Below, one piece after another: positions 37,990 to 49,400 of a stretch of 64,000 nucleotides of DNA. Under the pieces are notes generated by a model. That model did no database searches, had not been told where the DNA came from, and worked only from the letters and a program-made list of their open reading frames with translations. Position 1 is the first letter of the stretch, and every line of letters begins with the position of its first letter. Both the position numbers and the translations under genes were made by a program. Source of the stretch: Isochrysis galbana (taxonomy: Eukaryota; Haptophyta; Isochrysidales; Isochrysidaceae); assembly GCA_018136815.1 (NCBI GenBank), contig CM030936.1:3858474-3922473 (forward strand). Reading direction: 5' to 3'.

Positions 37990-38625
37990 CTAACGTTTAC
38001 TTTAGGGCCCAACGTTCAGTTAGCGTTCGACTAAAAACTCAAACATTGTTCATGTTCACTTGTGTTCAAGGCCAATCCTCAACGTTGTTCGGCATATTCG
38101 GATATGGTGCCTGGTATGGGATTCTATCGTAGTGGATGACCGAGAAAGCGCCGGCAGCGCGCTCGGTAGAGGTGGGAAGTTGGGTGTTCGAACGCATCTC
38201 GGTACGTTACCGTTTAGGCGGTTTTTTCGCCAATGCCGATATTCGACAAGATGTGCGAGGCTGGAGAGGGCAATTGGCTCGGCCACTAGAGCAGCATATC
38301 TTGATTTAACGTTTTCTGCTGTCCTAGTTGAAATGGATGAAAGAAAAGACCATGCCGTCCGCCCGGTCGCGGTGCCAAATTAGCCGCTCTAGCCCTCGGT
38401 GACTAGTGGTTCACGTAAGCGTCTTGAGTTTTGTGATACTTTCGTACACATTGAAGTGCAAAATTATGAGTTTGACTTAGGGTCCAGTGTGCAAAGAACC
38501 ACCCCTTGTAGACCCAGTGAGTTGGCGTCAAAATTTTCCTCGTCATTCCATGTTTGTGCCTCGCATGAAGGGCCTCACTAAAAATATACCGGAGGGGGGC
38601 CCGACTGTATTTCGCGCACCGTCTT
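37990..38625. other. Intergenic stretch, nothing assigned
   Basis: AACGTT-rich sequence at 37990-38110, then non-coding DNA. A GTTCGAAC motif at about 38177 looks like part of a tRNA B box, but no cloverleaf forms around it. Confidence 0.5.
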
Positions 38626-38628
38626 CGA

Positions 38629-38912
38629 AGGCCTGAAATTCGGCATTTTTCGAAAATTTCGCCGGGGAACCCCCATTTTTTTTTGCTGATCCATCCTACC
38701 GGAACCTATAGGGAGCTTATTTAGCCCTTCATTTACCCATAATTGCTGGTGCCCTCCGCACCCCCATAGTGAGTGACCGGGCTAGTAATGGCCAAACAAA
38801 GGCCTAAATAAGCTCCCTATTGGCTATATGTTCTCGGATGGGAGATCAGAAAAAAAAACCGGGGGTCTTCCGGCAAAATTTTCGAAAATTACCCGATTTC
38901 GGGCCTCTGAAG
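38629..38912. repeat. Foldback palindromic element
   Basis: Arms of about 115-125 bp are inverted around a roughly 48-bp centre. Left arm blocks (GAAGGCCTGAAAT, TTCGAAAATTT, GCCGG, TATAGGGAGCTTATTTAG) reappear complemented in the right arm (CTAAATAAGCTCCCTAT, CCGGCAAAATTTTCGAAAAT, CTGAAGGCC). The centre contains GTGCCCTCCGCACCCCCATA and GTGAGTGACCGGGCTA. Single-arm relatives lie at 61781-61933 (plus) and 35283-35350 (minus). Confidence 0.85.
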
Positions 38913-39670
38913 GCCGCGCGGAAATATATTTCAGTCCCCTTTTTCGAATCCTGCCATGGGAAGTGTGATTGTGATCCGGAGGGGGGCACTCTGAAAAATG
39001 CTGCTAGACGCCACGAGATGGGCTCCGGGCATCACCTCCTCAAGACGAGTGAGGATTTCTTTCGATGGGCGCAGCTTGAGAGTGGGCTATCCGTGCCAGT
39101 GAAAAGCTTTGAGGAGAAGAATGGCAAGGGGATATTTCGCCGATTCTTTCATTTCATCCCGATCAAAGGCCCGGGCGCTGTCAATCGAGCCAATAGACCA
39201 AAGTTCAAGTCAGCTGATGGGAGCTCCAAGATGCATGAAGTTGTGGATATTGGCGTGCCAGGCACCGTTTCTACCCTTCTACCCGTCGGGCAGCATGTCA
39301 CGCTTGTAAAGCTTGCTGGGCAGGAGATCGCCGACGGTGCGCTTACAAGGATTATGTTGGAGAGCCTATTGAGCTGCAGCTCAGGAAAGAGTCTGTGCCA
39401 ACTACTAGTTTGAACCGAGTGACACGACAGGATCTCGATCGCCAAGGGGTGGCGCGAGCACGGCTTGCCAAATTTGGCTCCTGCGTTTGTGTGGAAACCG
39501 CTAGCTCAGAGCGACAGGTACCTTGGGTGCTAGCCAAAGTGTTGGAAGAGTATCGAACACGTCTTAGCGAGCAACGATTGGCGCAACGGTTCGAGCTCAC
39601 GATGCAACCTAGCCACAGTTTGATCGAGCAATGCACCGTTCAGCTTCTTCCTATTCGGCGCTTTGTATGA
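38820..39670 (+). pseudogene. Frameshifted unidentified coding remnant
   Basis: From about 39020 one frame reads MGSGHHLLKTSEDFFRWAQL, KGIFRRFFHFIPIKGPGAVN and VDIGVPGTVSTLLPVGQHVT to about 39350. A second frame then continues coherently (LNRVTRQDLDRQGVARARLA, FGSCVCVETASSERQVPW, VLAKVLEEYRTRLSEQRL) to a stop at 39670. A single frameshift near 39350-39400 would unite them. The order resembles a decayed transposon gene, but I recognise no family; it overlaps antisense the end of the hAT-like frame. Confidence 0.4.
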
Positions 39671-40459
39671 GGGCTGTGCCATCTTCAATGCCGTCACCAT
39701 AGCAATGAATTTTGGATGGTCTGCCACTGCGGCCGGAATATTGCAAGCGTAAAACATTTCCGCTATTGCCGCATCGCACGCGTCCTTGCTCGCACCACCA
39801 AAGCTCAAGGGCATCTGACCACCTGAGCCCATAGCGCGCGCTTGCGCCTCACCAACTCCACGCGACCCATCACTCACGCCAGTTGCCTCATCCACTTGCC
39901 TCACTGCCTCCTTTCGCCTTTTCTTGCTCTCCTTGTCGGCCTCGTTCTTCCGCACCCTATCGAGAAGGATCAGAAAGGAGGGGTGTGTGGCAGCACACCT
40001 TGCAGACATGTTGCGACCCATGAGGTGATCGACAACACGCGTGGCGCCCCCCCGACGTGCCGCGCCACAACCCAAGCAGCTCCACCTAGGCATGCTGGGG
40101 TCCTCTTCCGAGGTGATGGTGACGCACGCCCAACAGGGATCAGTGCGCTTCGCCACCAGCGAGTGGCGCTTGCGGCCCACTAGTGGCTGGCTCAGCCCCG
40201 TGGCTCGCGTGGGGAGCACATTGAAGATTGTGCTCCCCTCCCCATCGCAAGCGCGCGGCTCCTCCTCCCCCTCCTCCTCCTCCACTCCACCGCAGTGGCT
40301 TCTCCCATGCAAAAGCGCTGCCCATTGCAGCGGCGCTGCCGTAGGGGTAGGGGGTGGAGGGTTTGCATCGGCGTCGACGGCGGGGACGACGGCGGTGTTG
40401 CGCGCAGCGAGCGCGGAGCGAGAGGCGCGGTCGGGGTTGGGGTTGGGCTGCAAGGACAT
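39530..40459 (-). pseudogene. hAT transposase N-terminal part with BED-type zinc finger
   Basis: A 309-codon frame. Residues about 95-160 contain PCWACVTITSEEDPS, WSCLGCGAARRGGATRVVDH and AATHPS, a Cys/His-rich BED-like DNA-binding region. Residues about 225-290 read AIAEMFYACNIPAAVADHPK, FIAMVTALKMAQPSYKAPNR and KKLNGALLDQTVARLHREL, the hallmark start of the hAT transposase catalytic region. It stops before the usual DGW segment, and no DDE core or dimerisation domain follows, so it is truncated. It may be the other half of the family whose C-terminal domain is at 2950-3231, but this cannot be shown here. Confidence 0.75.
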
Positions 40460-40559
40460 GGAGGTGGCAGGGAGAGAGAGAGGGCAGAGCTCAGTGGAGG
40501 GGGGGGGGCAGACAAAGGGGCCCTGGCGGCAGGGCGACAGACGACGGGGCGATAGCCGA

Positions 40560-40860
40560 AGGACCCCTTTTATTTTTGATTTATGGTGTCCCCCCCCCGG
40601 TACTGTTTTTCGGATTGTTTTTCACTGTTTTTGTACAAAGGCCAAAAACAGACTGTTTTTACTGTTTTTGGAGCCCCCTCCACTGTTTTTCCCATCTAGG
40701 ACTACTAAGTATTTGGCCTCCCGGCCTCCCGCCTCCGGCCTCCGGCTCCGGCCAAATGCAAATGCGGTAAATACGTATGAATACGGTAAATACGTATGTC
40801 CCGCCTCCGGCCAATGGCGGTAAATACGTATATATGTCCCATCTAGGATCGAGGTTTCAA
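40560..40860. repeat. Short-motif-rich stretch
   Basis: About six ACTGTTTTT motifs at 40600-40690, GCCTCC/CCGGCCTCC repeats at 40710-40760, and three GGTAAATACGTAT units at 40765-40835. No gene. Confidence 0.7.
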
Positions 40861-40959
40861 GCACAGACAACAGACACACAGACCAGCGCAAGCAGCGCGG
40901 TCGTCAAGTCGTCAAGGGGGTGGCCCTAACCATTAGGCACTCAAATACTACTACAAAAC

Positions 40960-43600
40960 TCACGTCGGGGGGAGGGGGGGAGGGGGGAGGGGGAGGGGGG
41001 GGGCCGCGGCTTCTTCCTCTGCCGCCGACCCGCGTGGCGACGCGGCCGCGACCCCCGCCCCGCCCCCGCCCCCCCTCGCCCCTCCTCGGCGACACGGCGG
41101 AGCGAAAGGGAGGGAAGGCGGCTGAGGTGAGCCCGCTCCATGACGCGGCCGCTTGCTGCCCCTAGCCCGCCGCTCTCCCCCTCCCCCGCCCAACCTTCCC
41201 TCCCTTCCCCCCTCCCCCCCCCCTCCTTTCTCTCCCAGCCTCTCCAATCCCGCCTCCCCTCCCCACCCCCTGCGCCCTCTCTCCGCACGCTCTTTCGCGC
41301 CTGTGACGATCACCTGACTCTCTTTCCGATGGGCACGCGCCCGCTGAGCGAGGCTTTATCCTCCAATTGACCCGAGGCGCACAATCCCAGCCCCTCCCCT
41401 TATCTCACCCGTTCTACCCTTTTTCCCGTGCGATGAGGAGGCAACAAACTCGTTAGATAGGGACAGATGACGCTTCGGCGGCTGATTCTGCAACTTGTTT
41501 GGCTGTGGTTCTGAGCGCGTCCCCCATTCCCCTCGCCCTCGCCGCCCTCGCCCCCCCCTCCGGCATCCCTGTCGCACCCTTTGCCTCACTGGCTCGTGGC
41601 TTTCCTCCACCACTACACTCCTTTGCACAATCTGCTCTCACTCGGCGGGGCTGATGCAATCTCATGTATTCGCGACAAAGAGGTCAAACCATGGGCCCTT
41701 CGGATCGATAGGACTGACCCGCTGTGACCGCGCCCCTTCCCATTGCTTGATTTGCTAGCACTCTATGCCCAAAACCTGTCCTTTATTTCTGCTTCCCTTA
41801 GAGCAGCATGCTGAACGTCGTGATCTCGAGGCATCATATTTGATATTCCATGAGTGCGTCCATGTTCGTAAAGCAATAGGCAACGACGATAGCTTGTTCG
41901 CAACGAAGGTCCACCCTCCCTTATCGGGTACGTTCGCACACTGATGTTCACATCGTTTTGAGGTGCTGCCACGACGTGCCCACGCATGAGCACCCTCCAC
42001 ACGTGAGGATGATTTTTTTTAGAAGCGGAGTGCCCTTGCCTGATGTGCGATGACGTTTTCTCAATACAGACTAGAATCTCGCATCGGGTCACTGCCCATG
42101 TGCGTGCCCATGCCGAAAATACCCATTGAGCGGAGCACGTTGAAGGCGATGTAGAGAGAGAGACAGTCCACTCCCTCTTAGTCGGAGAGCCTGTCTGTTC
42201 ATGTGCAAGTTTCGGATGAAAGCTCGTGATCTTCACAGGCTAAGCGGCACGCTTGTCAACGTCCGGAACTGCTGTTTCAGCGATGCTCGACCGCATGCTT
42301 CATCTACACACGGGCGCTTCACGATGCCCGTGACGTTAAACCGCATGCAACATTGCCGCTGTGCATCATCATCCAACTCTTCGAGCGCGTCACTGCTGCA
42401 CTCGGAGTCTTTGGTGTTGCACTTTCAGATGATTTTCCTTACCACCAAGTACAAATTACGGCTTCCCACCCCAGGTTTCCATGCTCGAATGCTGATTGCT
42501 CTTTTATTTGCTACAGCGATGTGGCCTCAGTACGTGAACAGACTGAGTTCGAAACAGCAAGAGGGGCTGCACCGACAAACCACTGATTCTTGTGGACGGA
42601 CTCGATGGTTGCTTTCGATCGCACCGCTCTTGGGCGCATCTCTAGACTGCGTGAGCAACCGGGCCGGCCAGGTACAGTGACGCCCACTCGCACGCCCTTG
42701 CCCGTCAACCTGTTTCCAACAGCTGTTCCCCATGTTTTGCGGCCAAGAATATTGGGCGTGTGTGCGCGGTGCACATGGTCTGCACGGCCCGCCGAGCTTG
42801 TTATTATAGTAGTATATGCAAAGAGAAGCGCCCTCCACCCGTTTGACCGGGCTTGGGCCAAAGATCAACTGCTATTCCTATCGCCCATGGCTGCCGGTTG
42901 TGCCCCAGCTCAAGTGAAGAGACAACTGGATGACGAATCCGATGCACGGCCGAGGCGGGTGCTGATGACGTCTTGTCCGCAGCATTGGCCGGAGCCTGCT
43001 TACCTGAGAGAGACCACGAGGCATTTGTCTGATGAGCTGGTTGGGTACCAATCTGCACCATGAGCTTTCGCACATCACAATCACGCAGTTCACGGGAACA
43101 CACTTTCTTTGGTGCGAGGCAGCTCACCGGTATCTCCACGCACAGCAATCGAGCTTTGCCAAGAAATAAATCGCCTCTCAACCTTGTCTTCCCTGCCCGC
43201 TCAGGCCGCTAGCATTGAAGTTGTTGCGACCGGCAATGACCGTGCCGCTAAGAGCACTCAACTTTGGCCATCACAGCAAAACCTTGTCAGCTGTGTCCGT
43301 CTCGCATTACGATGTCGCACACCAAGATGTTTTTGTCCGTGTACTTCCTTCCAACGGTGGATATATGATATATCTAGCTTGACTATCACGGTGGCAATTT
43401 GAATACTATTGCTCATTAAATTTTTTTAACATTCGCCTCTCGCCCCACGCGCGGCTCTGGTTTCTGCCTCTTCGCGAGCTCATCCTGCCTTGCGGCCACT
43501 CTCTTGGTGCGCTACTCATGAGTGCTAATAGATGTCAATTAACAATCAATTAAAATTGAAAAATGAGTATCCGTGCTGCGCTACTCCTACTCCCACTAAC
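40960..43600. other. 2.6-kb stretch, no gene identified
   Basis: 40960-41290 is G-rich then C-rich low complexity. From 41300 composition is normal. Minus-strand frames between 43180 and 41760 contain coherent pieces with possible splice signals (for example CTCTCAG followed by GTAAGC near 43000, and a segment ending RTLTSVPLSL near 42240). No recognisable motif emerges and no model keeps frame convincingly. An unidentified multi-exon gene is possible. Confidence 0.35.
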
Positions 43601-43614
43601 TACTAAAAATATTC

Positions 43615-43900
43615 AAAAACTAGCCGCTGCTTGCACGGCGCGAGGCAGATTGCTAGTGCTATTCGAGTCGCCCGACGTAGGTCGGTCCGCCTCAATGGGT
43701 TTTCCCTCATTGTAGCTTGTGGGGAGTTGTAATGGGAGCCGGGGGTTTGCGAGGGGGGAGATTCGGAGGGGTGCATATGCGTATGTTTCTAGTGACAGCA
43801 CACGTCAAGGCGTACGGGCAGGTGCGCTGAGGGGTGTCGTGATAGTACCGGGCTAGTGGCAGTAGTGGTACTAACGCTCAGATGTTTTATTATTATTATG
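43615..43900 (+). mobile_element. LINE type-B 3' end with TTA-repeat tail
   Basis: Matches the reverse complement of about 50545-50770 across more than 200 bp (CGGTCCGCCTCAATGGGTTT, GAGGGGGGAGAT, GGGTGTCGTGATAGTACC). It ends CGCTCAGATG then TTTTATTATTATTATGAG. The paired copy at 50.5 kb is the 3' end of a TSD-bounded insertion. Confidence 0.65.
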
Positions 43901-44002
43901 AGGGTCGAGCCCGCGGCTCGATCCCCAGTTTCTTACCGGGTCGACGGCCAAATTCATGTTTAGCTTTCTTAATGCTGGGGTTTTCAATGGTGCACCTATA
44001 CT

Positions 44003-44102
44003 NNNNNNNNNNNNNNNNNNNNNNNNNNNNNNNNNNNNNNNNNNNNNNNNNNNNNNNNNNNNNNNNNNNNNNNNNNNNNNNNNNNNNNNNNNNNNNNNNN
44101 NN
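44003..44102. other. 100-N assembly gap
   Basis: Exactly 100 N between the type-B LINE tail region and a type-A LINE 3' UTR. Frames crossing it are not real. Confidence 0.99.
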
Positions 44103-44262
44103 CGGTACACACCGTCTGCCACCGGAAACGTACTGCACCCAGTCCCTAGGTAGAGCACGAGGGGACGAGCCGCAAGGCAGGTGGAGGGGGGATCAGGGAA
44201 GCGGACGTGGCTGCATGGAGGCTGTGCAGGGTCGCGCGCGCGGCGAGATTATTAAGAAGTTT
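44103..44262 (+). mobile_element. LINE type-A 3' end fragment
   Basis: Closely matches 30495-30660 (CACACCGTCTGCCACCGGAA, GGTAGAGCACGAGGGGACGA, GCGGCGAGATTATTAAGAAG) and ends in six T. Its 5' side is lost in the gap. Confidence 0.8.
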
Positions 44263-44264
44263 TT

Positions 44265-44937
44265 TATTCGGATTCGAGCGGGGAGAGAGACGAGGCGAAA
44301 TCTTCCCCCGGCCTCACGATAAAAAATATTGGCCCTCAGGATCAACAAGAGTTTTTTTTTCAACCCAGTCTCCACCGCCTCTACCATCTACCATGGCGGC
44401 TAGCGGCCGTCGCCGGCGTGGGAAAGCTGAAATCTAGGCACCCCTACCCCTACGCGATCAGTGCAGTATTGACAATAAGCAATAGCAGATGGCAAATGGC
44501 CACAATGTGCTCGACCAAACTAGAATCAAGGCCTCCCTGAATCACGAAAAGCACCCAGCCAAGGAGCAGTTCGAAGCATCACGTACGTAACAGCCATATG
44601 CCATATGATACTTGAGAATCCACGCATCGAACCCACAATTAGTAGACAGGCAAGGGAGGGCCAACATGGACATTACCTAGACGGCTCCCTCGACGAATGA
44701 TCCGACGGGACAAGTTCGTCACGAAGAATTCGTTCAAGGATTGCTTCATGACGAAACATGACGGCTGGGACATTTTAAGGTGAGTGTCGTTAACATCACC
44801 GCACGACATTTGCGGTACACGTAGTACTCGGATACGTAGATTCAGAGGAGCTGACGCGAGGGCGGGAAAATTCTCGCGCAGCCATGTCCTCGCTTGAGGA
44901 CGTGCACACTTCTGGATATGGCCACCGCGTGCGCAGC
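44265..44937. other. Intergenic stretch 3' of the SLOG-SLATT gene
   Basis: No coding evidence. It is the 3' flank of the minus-strand gene ending at 44938. Confidence 0.5.
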
Positions 44938-47717
44938 TTACTTCTTGGGACCATGGTCGCGGCTGCCCATCTCATCGTCCTCTTCGCCCTTGGGAGTGTT
45001 GCTCGTCACGGTGGCGGCGGCGCTCCCCGCAGAAGAGGTCTCCGCGTTCACCATAGCGAGCACGGCGCCTTCCGTCACGCTGAGGCACTCTGCTTTCATT
45101 TGGCGCGTGCGACGATCGACGAGGGACAGGCCCTCCCACTTGGTCAGCAAGTTATGCACGTCGCGCATCGCAATGTTGGTGGCGCTCACCCTTGCAGGGA
45201 GGTTGAGGAACGCTGACATCTCGGTCGCGAGGGTAGCGCATGCCACGGTGAAGGCGACCCAAGTGGCCATCCCCAGCACGGCGAGAATCGCACCGGCCGC
45301 CGTGAAAAGCAACGACACCGCCTCGAGCCCTTGCATCATCAGCGAGAGGCGCGGCGCCAGCTGTTCAAAGTGGGCGGCCAGCGGCCGCGCGCGGTAGTCG
45401 ATATACGTCTCGACCGACATGGTTGTCAGGAAGTCGTCAAAGTCGTCAACGTTGTCGTCAGCCTCTTCTTTGCCCGAAGACATCAGCCGCCGTTGCAGGG
45501 CGAGCAGCGCGCGCTTTTGGCCGGGTGCGCGGGTGAAGAGATTCCTCGCGACGTGCCGGTGCAGGTAGCGGTCGAGCTTTGCGCGGTCCTCCGCCTTTTG
45601 CATGTCGAGCAACTGCACGCCGCGGTGCTGTAACGAGCCTCCCTTGGCCACCTCGGAAGTGAGGGCCTGGGCATAGATTTCCTGCACCTTCTTCGTGAAG
45701 AGCGTGCGTGCACGCTGCTGGTGACCCTTGCCCGGGAGATCTTCATTACCATCCTTTCCGGTGCTCTCCGAGGGCTTGGCCGCGGCGAGGTCGTACTCTA
45801 GCGAGCGCGTGCGGAACTTGTAGATTTCGGCTGTAACGGCGGCCGAGGCGGCGACACAAGTCGCCCACTTCTCATTCGGGCGGAGGCGCGAGCGGAGCGT
45901 GGCGACCATGATGTAGAGGATGGGGAGAATGATGGTGATGTAGCGGAAGACCTCCGATGGCATGGACTTGGACAAGTTGAGTGTACAGCTCTCGTTCTGA
46001 AGCGCATACAGCACCGACGCGAGCGTCGTCAAGATGGCCAGTGTGTAGAGCAGATACTGTAGTAAGACGGCGCGTCCGCGGAAGCGGCGCGCGTTATTGA
46101 ACAGGGCCAGGTGTCTGCGCCAAGCGTTGCGCACAACAGCGGTCTCAGCCTCGCCAAGCCCAAGCTCAGGGACACCACCGTCAGCGAGCGAGAAACAGGC
46201 GGTGAGTGTCTCGAGCATATCCTCGGCCGAGTCATTTATCAGGTCGACGGAAACGATGGACTTTCGGAAGAGGTTGGGCGCGCGGCTCTTAAGCTCGCGC
46301 ATCATCAGAATCTCAGGCACGCCAAACGAAAGGGCCCACTTCTCCTTGGAGACGAGCTCGCACCGCTTGAGCATCTCCGTGGAGTCGAGCAATGGGCCGC
46401 GCGCAAGCAAGCGCTGCAGCGAGCCGAAGGCCTGGGTGACGCCACCCGTGTTGTAGAGCATCACCAGTGGCATGCCTGCGGGGGGGGGGGGGGGGGGGGG
46501 GGATGGGCTGAGCAGCGCCGGGCAGTACGGGAGCGCAGCGGGCAAGGCATACCTGTCTGGATGCGTTGGCGCATACGCTGGTACATCAAGGTGCCACCGT
46601 GCGCACACACGCAACCGACGGGTCCGAGTAGCGACACGTCGATGGCGTCTTCCAGCTCTTCGAAGAGGATGTAGTGCGTCGCACAGCCGTAGAGAGTCTG
46701 GAAACGGCGCAGGGTGACGGAGAGCACGGGTGAGCTTGCGGCGGTGCAACGGCACGGAGAGCGGAGCGCGCACACCTGCATGTAGTGGTACTGCCATTTG
46801 CGCTTGGCGCTGATGGTGCCGTCGGCGTTGCAGTGTTTGGGCTCGGCTGGGCGCGGCAGCGGAAGGTCGGCAAAGGCGAGCGGGTCCGAGTAGTCCGACG
46901 GGTTGTAGAGCCAAGGCAGAGGCACCGTTGTGTGATCGGTGCCCGACCCGATCGGAATGGCCGAGTTCTTCATCATGTCGATCTGATTGAGTTGCTCCCG
47001 CGTAACATCCGAGTGGAAGTTGTGAAGCCGCTCGATTGAGTCGAGCACAATAATGGTGGGGCGCTGCGAAGTGCGTGCAACGGCGAATTCGATGAGCAGC
47101 TCGGCGGTGGCCGACTTGTTTGAGAGCCGGTCAATGACGATCCAGTTGTTGGAGAAGATGGCAGCATCCACAACCGCCGAGAAGACCGTCACGAGCCGCT
47201 GAAAGAGCAGATCATTTACCACCTCGAGCTCGCGTGCGCGACTGGCCTCTTGTGCGGAGGTGCGCGCCGACACGTCCGGGGCGTCGCACGAGCCGCGGCC
47301 CGACCCGCGCGGCGAGGCGGCCTTGCCCGGCGATTGGAGTGGGTGGATGCGACGCTGCGAGCCGGCATGCTCTCCACCGCCAAAGACGGCCTGCGCCATG
47401 GCTGCGAGCGTGGATGTGCCGCTCTGCCTCTCAACGGAGGCGGATGCATGGTGGTGCGCATCATTCCGCCACTCGCTCATCTGCGGTAGCGCGAGCATCG
47501 CCTCCGTGCAGAGCTGCGAGGGATGCGCCGAGCCGGCGTCGCACTGGACGAGAAGGTTGGGCGGCGGCAGCTTCCACGTTTTGGAGGCGATCTCTGCGAG
47601 CTTGGGCGCGGTGAGCCGGTAGTTTGCGGGGACGAAGAGGACTTCCGCCGTCCTGTTGCCCGAGCCGGCTTCTGTGTGGCGGAGGCGGACGCCCTTGAGG
47701 AGAGAGTCGATGGCCAT
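44938..47717 (-). CDS. TRPM-like SLOG (LSDAT) protein with tandem SLATT-type 2TM modules
   Basis: Three exons: 47717-46776, 46697-46553 and 46475-44938, with 78- and 77-bp GT-AG introns, giving 874 aa in perfect frame. Residues about 20-400 resemble the LSDAT/SLOG nucleotide-ligand domain of TRPM channels: PPPNLLVQCDAGSAHP, NNWIVIDRLSNKSATAELLI, ATHYILFEELEDA, and MPLVMLYNTGGVTQAFGSLQ near 364-383. Residues about 480-595 form a two-helix SLATT/DUF4231-like module (TM about 499-521 and 537-556, then KWATC and EIYKFRTRSLEY). A second pair of helices (745-764, 766-784) followed by LLTKWEGLSLVDRRTRQMK looks like a second SLATT unit. SLOG domains bind nucleotide-derived ligands and SLATT domains are membrane effectors in bacterial conflict systems. 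A ligand-gated membrane sensor is inference. No ion-channel domain is seen. Exon 1 has a low-complexity insert at about 85-160. Confidence 0.75.
46481..46502 (-). other. Homopolymer C tract forming an intron 3' splice region
   Basis: On the minus strand intron 2 of the SLOG-SLATT gene ends with about 20 C followed by GCAG, an unusually pure polypyrimidine tract. Confidence 0.8.
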
Positions 47718-47834
47718 GGGAGGCCGGCCTCTGGGTGGCTGAGAGGAGGCTGGGGCGTGATCGCGGGCCTCGGTCGAGCGGAGCGAGTGCGGAGGTGCGG
47801 AGGAGGTCGATGGGGGTCGGCTGGTGCACTCGTG

Positions 47835-47937
47835 GTGAGGGGGAGGGAGGGGGGGAGAGGACATTGGGGAGGGGGAGGGGGAGGGAGGGAGGGAGGGAGG
47901 GAGGGAGGGGGGAGAGAGAGAGAAAGAGAGAGAGGAG

Positions 47938-47973
<36 letters not shown>

Positions 47974-48420
47974 TCGTGCGTGACGTTGAGAGGCGGAGAG
48001 GGAGCGCTGTGAATGAAAGAGGAGGTGTGAAGAAACTCGACGATGAAGAAAAGAAATCGAGTTGGGTCAGAAAACGAGGGTGCGACTCTGAGGGACATGC
48101 CATCCACAAGAGAGAGAGAGAGAGAGAGAGAGAGGCAAAACAGAAGAGACTCGACGATGGAGGAGAGGGGGAGGAGAGCTTCCTCAATGATTCCTGTGAC
48201 GAGAGATGGTTCTCCACAATTTCGAGGTATCTCCCTCTCCCCCCTCTCTGCGCCCTCTCTCCCCCTCTCCCTCCCCTTTCTCACTTCTCCCTCCCTCCAT
48301 ATCTCTCTCTCTCTCCCCCCCCCTCTCCCCGCCCCCCCCTCCCCCTCCCCCCGCGGGTCACTCTCTCCTCTCCTCTCGAGACCCCCCCCCTCCCCCCGCG
48401 ACCTCAACTGCCCTCACTTC
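47835..48420. repeat. GA/GGGA then CT/C low-complexity tracts
   Basis: GGGA and (GA)n runs at 47838-47970 and 48108-48135, then C/T-rich sequence at 48228-48420. They form the 5' flank of the SLOG-SLATT gene; long Arg/Glu/Gly and Pro/Leu/Ser frames here are artefacts. Confidence 0.85.
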
Positions 48421-49400
48421 TCTCACTTCAGTGCGTTTGGGCAAAAGACTTCGGTGTGGGCAAAACGGACAGAAGTCTTTTTGCCCCAAAACGGACAGAG
48501 AGAGAGGGCCGTTCGCGGGCCCCTCACGCACCCTTGAAGTGCCCCCCTTCCGATATCCGTGACGACGGGGAGAGCCATCTGTGGTTGCACAGGCGGACTG
48601 TTTTGTTGGGTTTCACAGTAACCGTCGTTCGAACGGCGCTGTGAATCTAGACTCTTCTCTCCGGATTCCGCTCTGTCGCTGGCGTCGGCGCCGCCTCGCG
48701 GCGCTCTCCCCCAGCGACTCAGCCCTCTCCTCCGGAGAGCTGGAGCTGGTCACGCACGGCCGCACCGCCAGCACGCCGCACGTGCAGGCTCCGCCCCCGG
48801 CAGCGACATGCCGCGTGAGCCGGCGGCCGGCGGCGGCTCGCCGGCCGCCCATCTCGCCGCTTGGGTCGGGCCAGAGTTTCGTTTGAGACCCACCCAAATT
48901 TTGTTTCGATATTTCGCTTCCCTTGACCCAAATTTTGCAGGCTTATTTCGACTGAAATTCGACCTTACACTTACACCTTAATCCTTAATTTCGATCGAAA
49001 TATCGACATTTTGCTCTTCGGCGTGCGAGGCGAGGCGTATTATTAAGTGCACGAGGCGATAGAAATGATAGAAATTTGAATTTTTCTAGAAATAGCAGCA
49101 TCACATTGTTCATCACACTGCTCTACAAGTAGTCTACAAGTCAAACCTGAGAGCCCACATGACACATATGTGACCACAGCCCCACACATCTCACATCTCG
49201 TCACAACCCGCACGATCGAGCTCAAATCAGCATCAACCCACGATCCTCTTGTTGTTGTTGTACCGACTCATCAAAGACACTTGCAGATGGTCTGACAATA
49301 TGCACTAGCTTGCATCTCACCATACATGACACGAAGCAAAGAGAAAACATGTTTACACGAGGCAGAATTCGGAGTAATAGCAAAAGCTAGACGCGCTGCC
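48420..49400. other. Intergenic stretch with a dispersed repeat
   Basis: No gene supported. 48858-48990 (GGGTCGGGCCAGAGTTTCGT, ACCCACCCAAATTTTG) is a copy of the repeat also at 35418-35520 (plus) and 51490-51600 (minus). Confidence 0.5.

Noticed and set aside
38170-38190. GTTCGAAC motif resembling a T-loop
   Set aside because: No cloverleaf or A box at the right spacing.
41130-41150. ATGGAGCGGGC on the minus strand, resembling the LINE start block
   Set aside because: No hairpin leader or ORF1-like continuation; it lies in G-rich low-complexity sequence and is likely coincidental.
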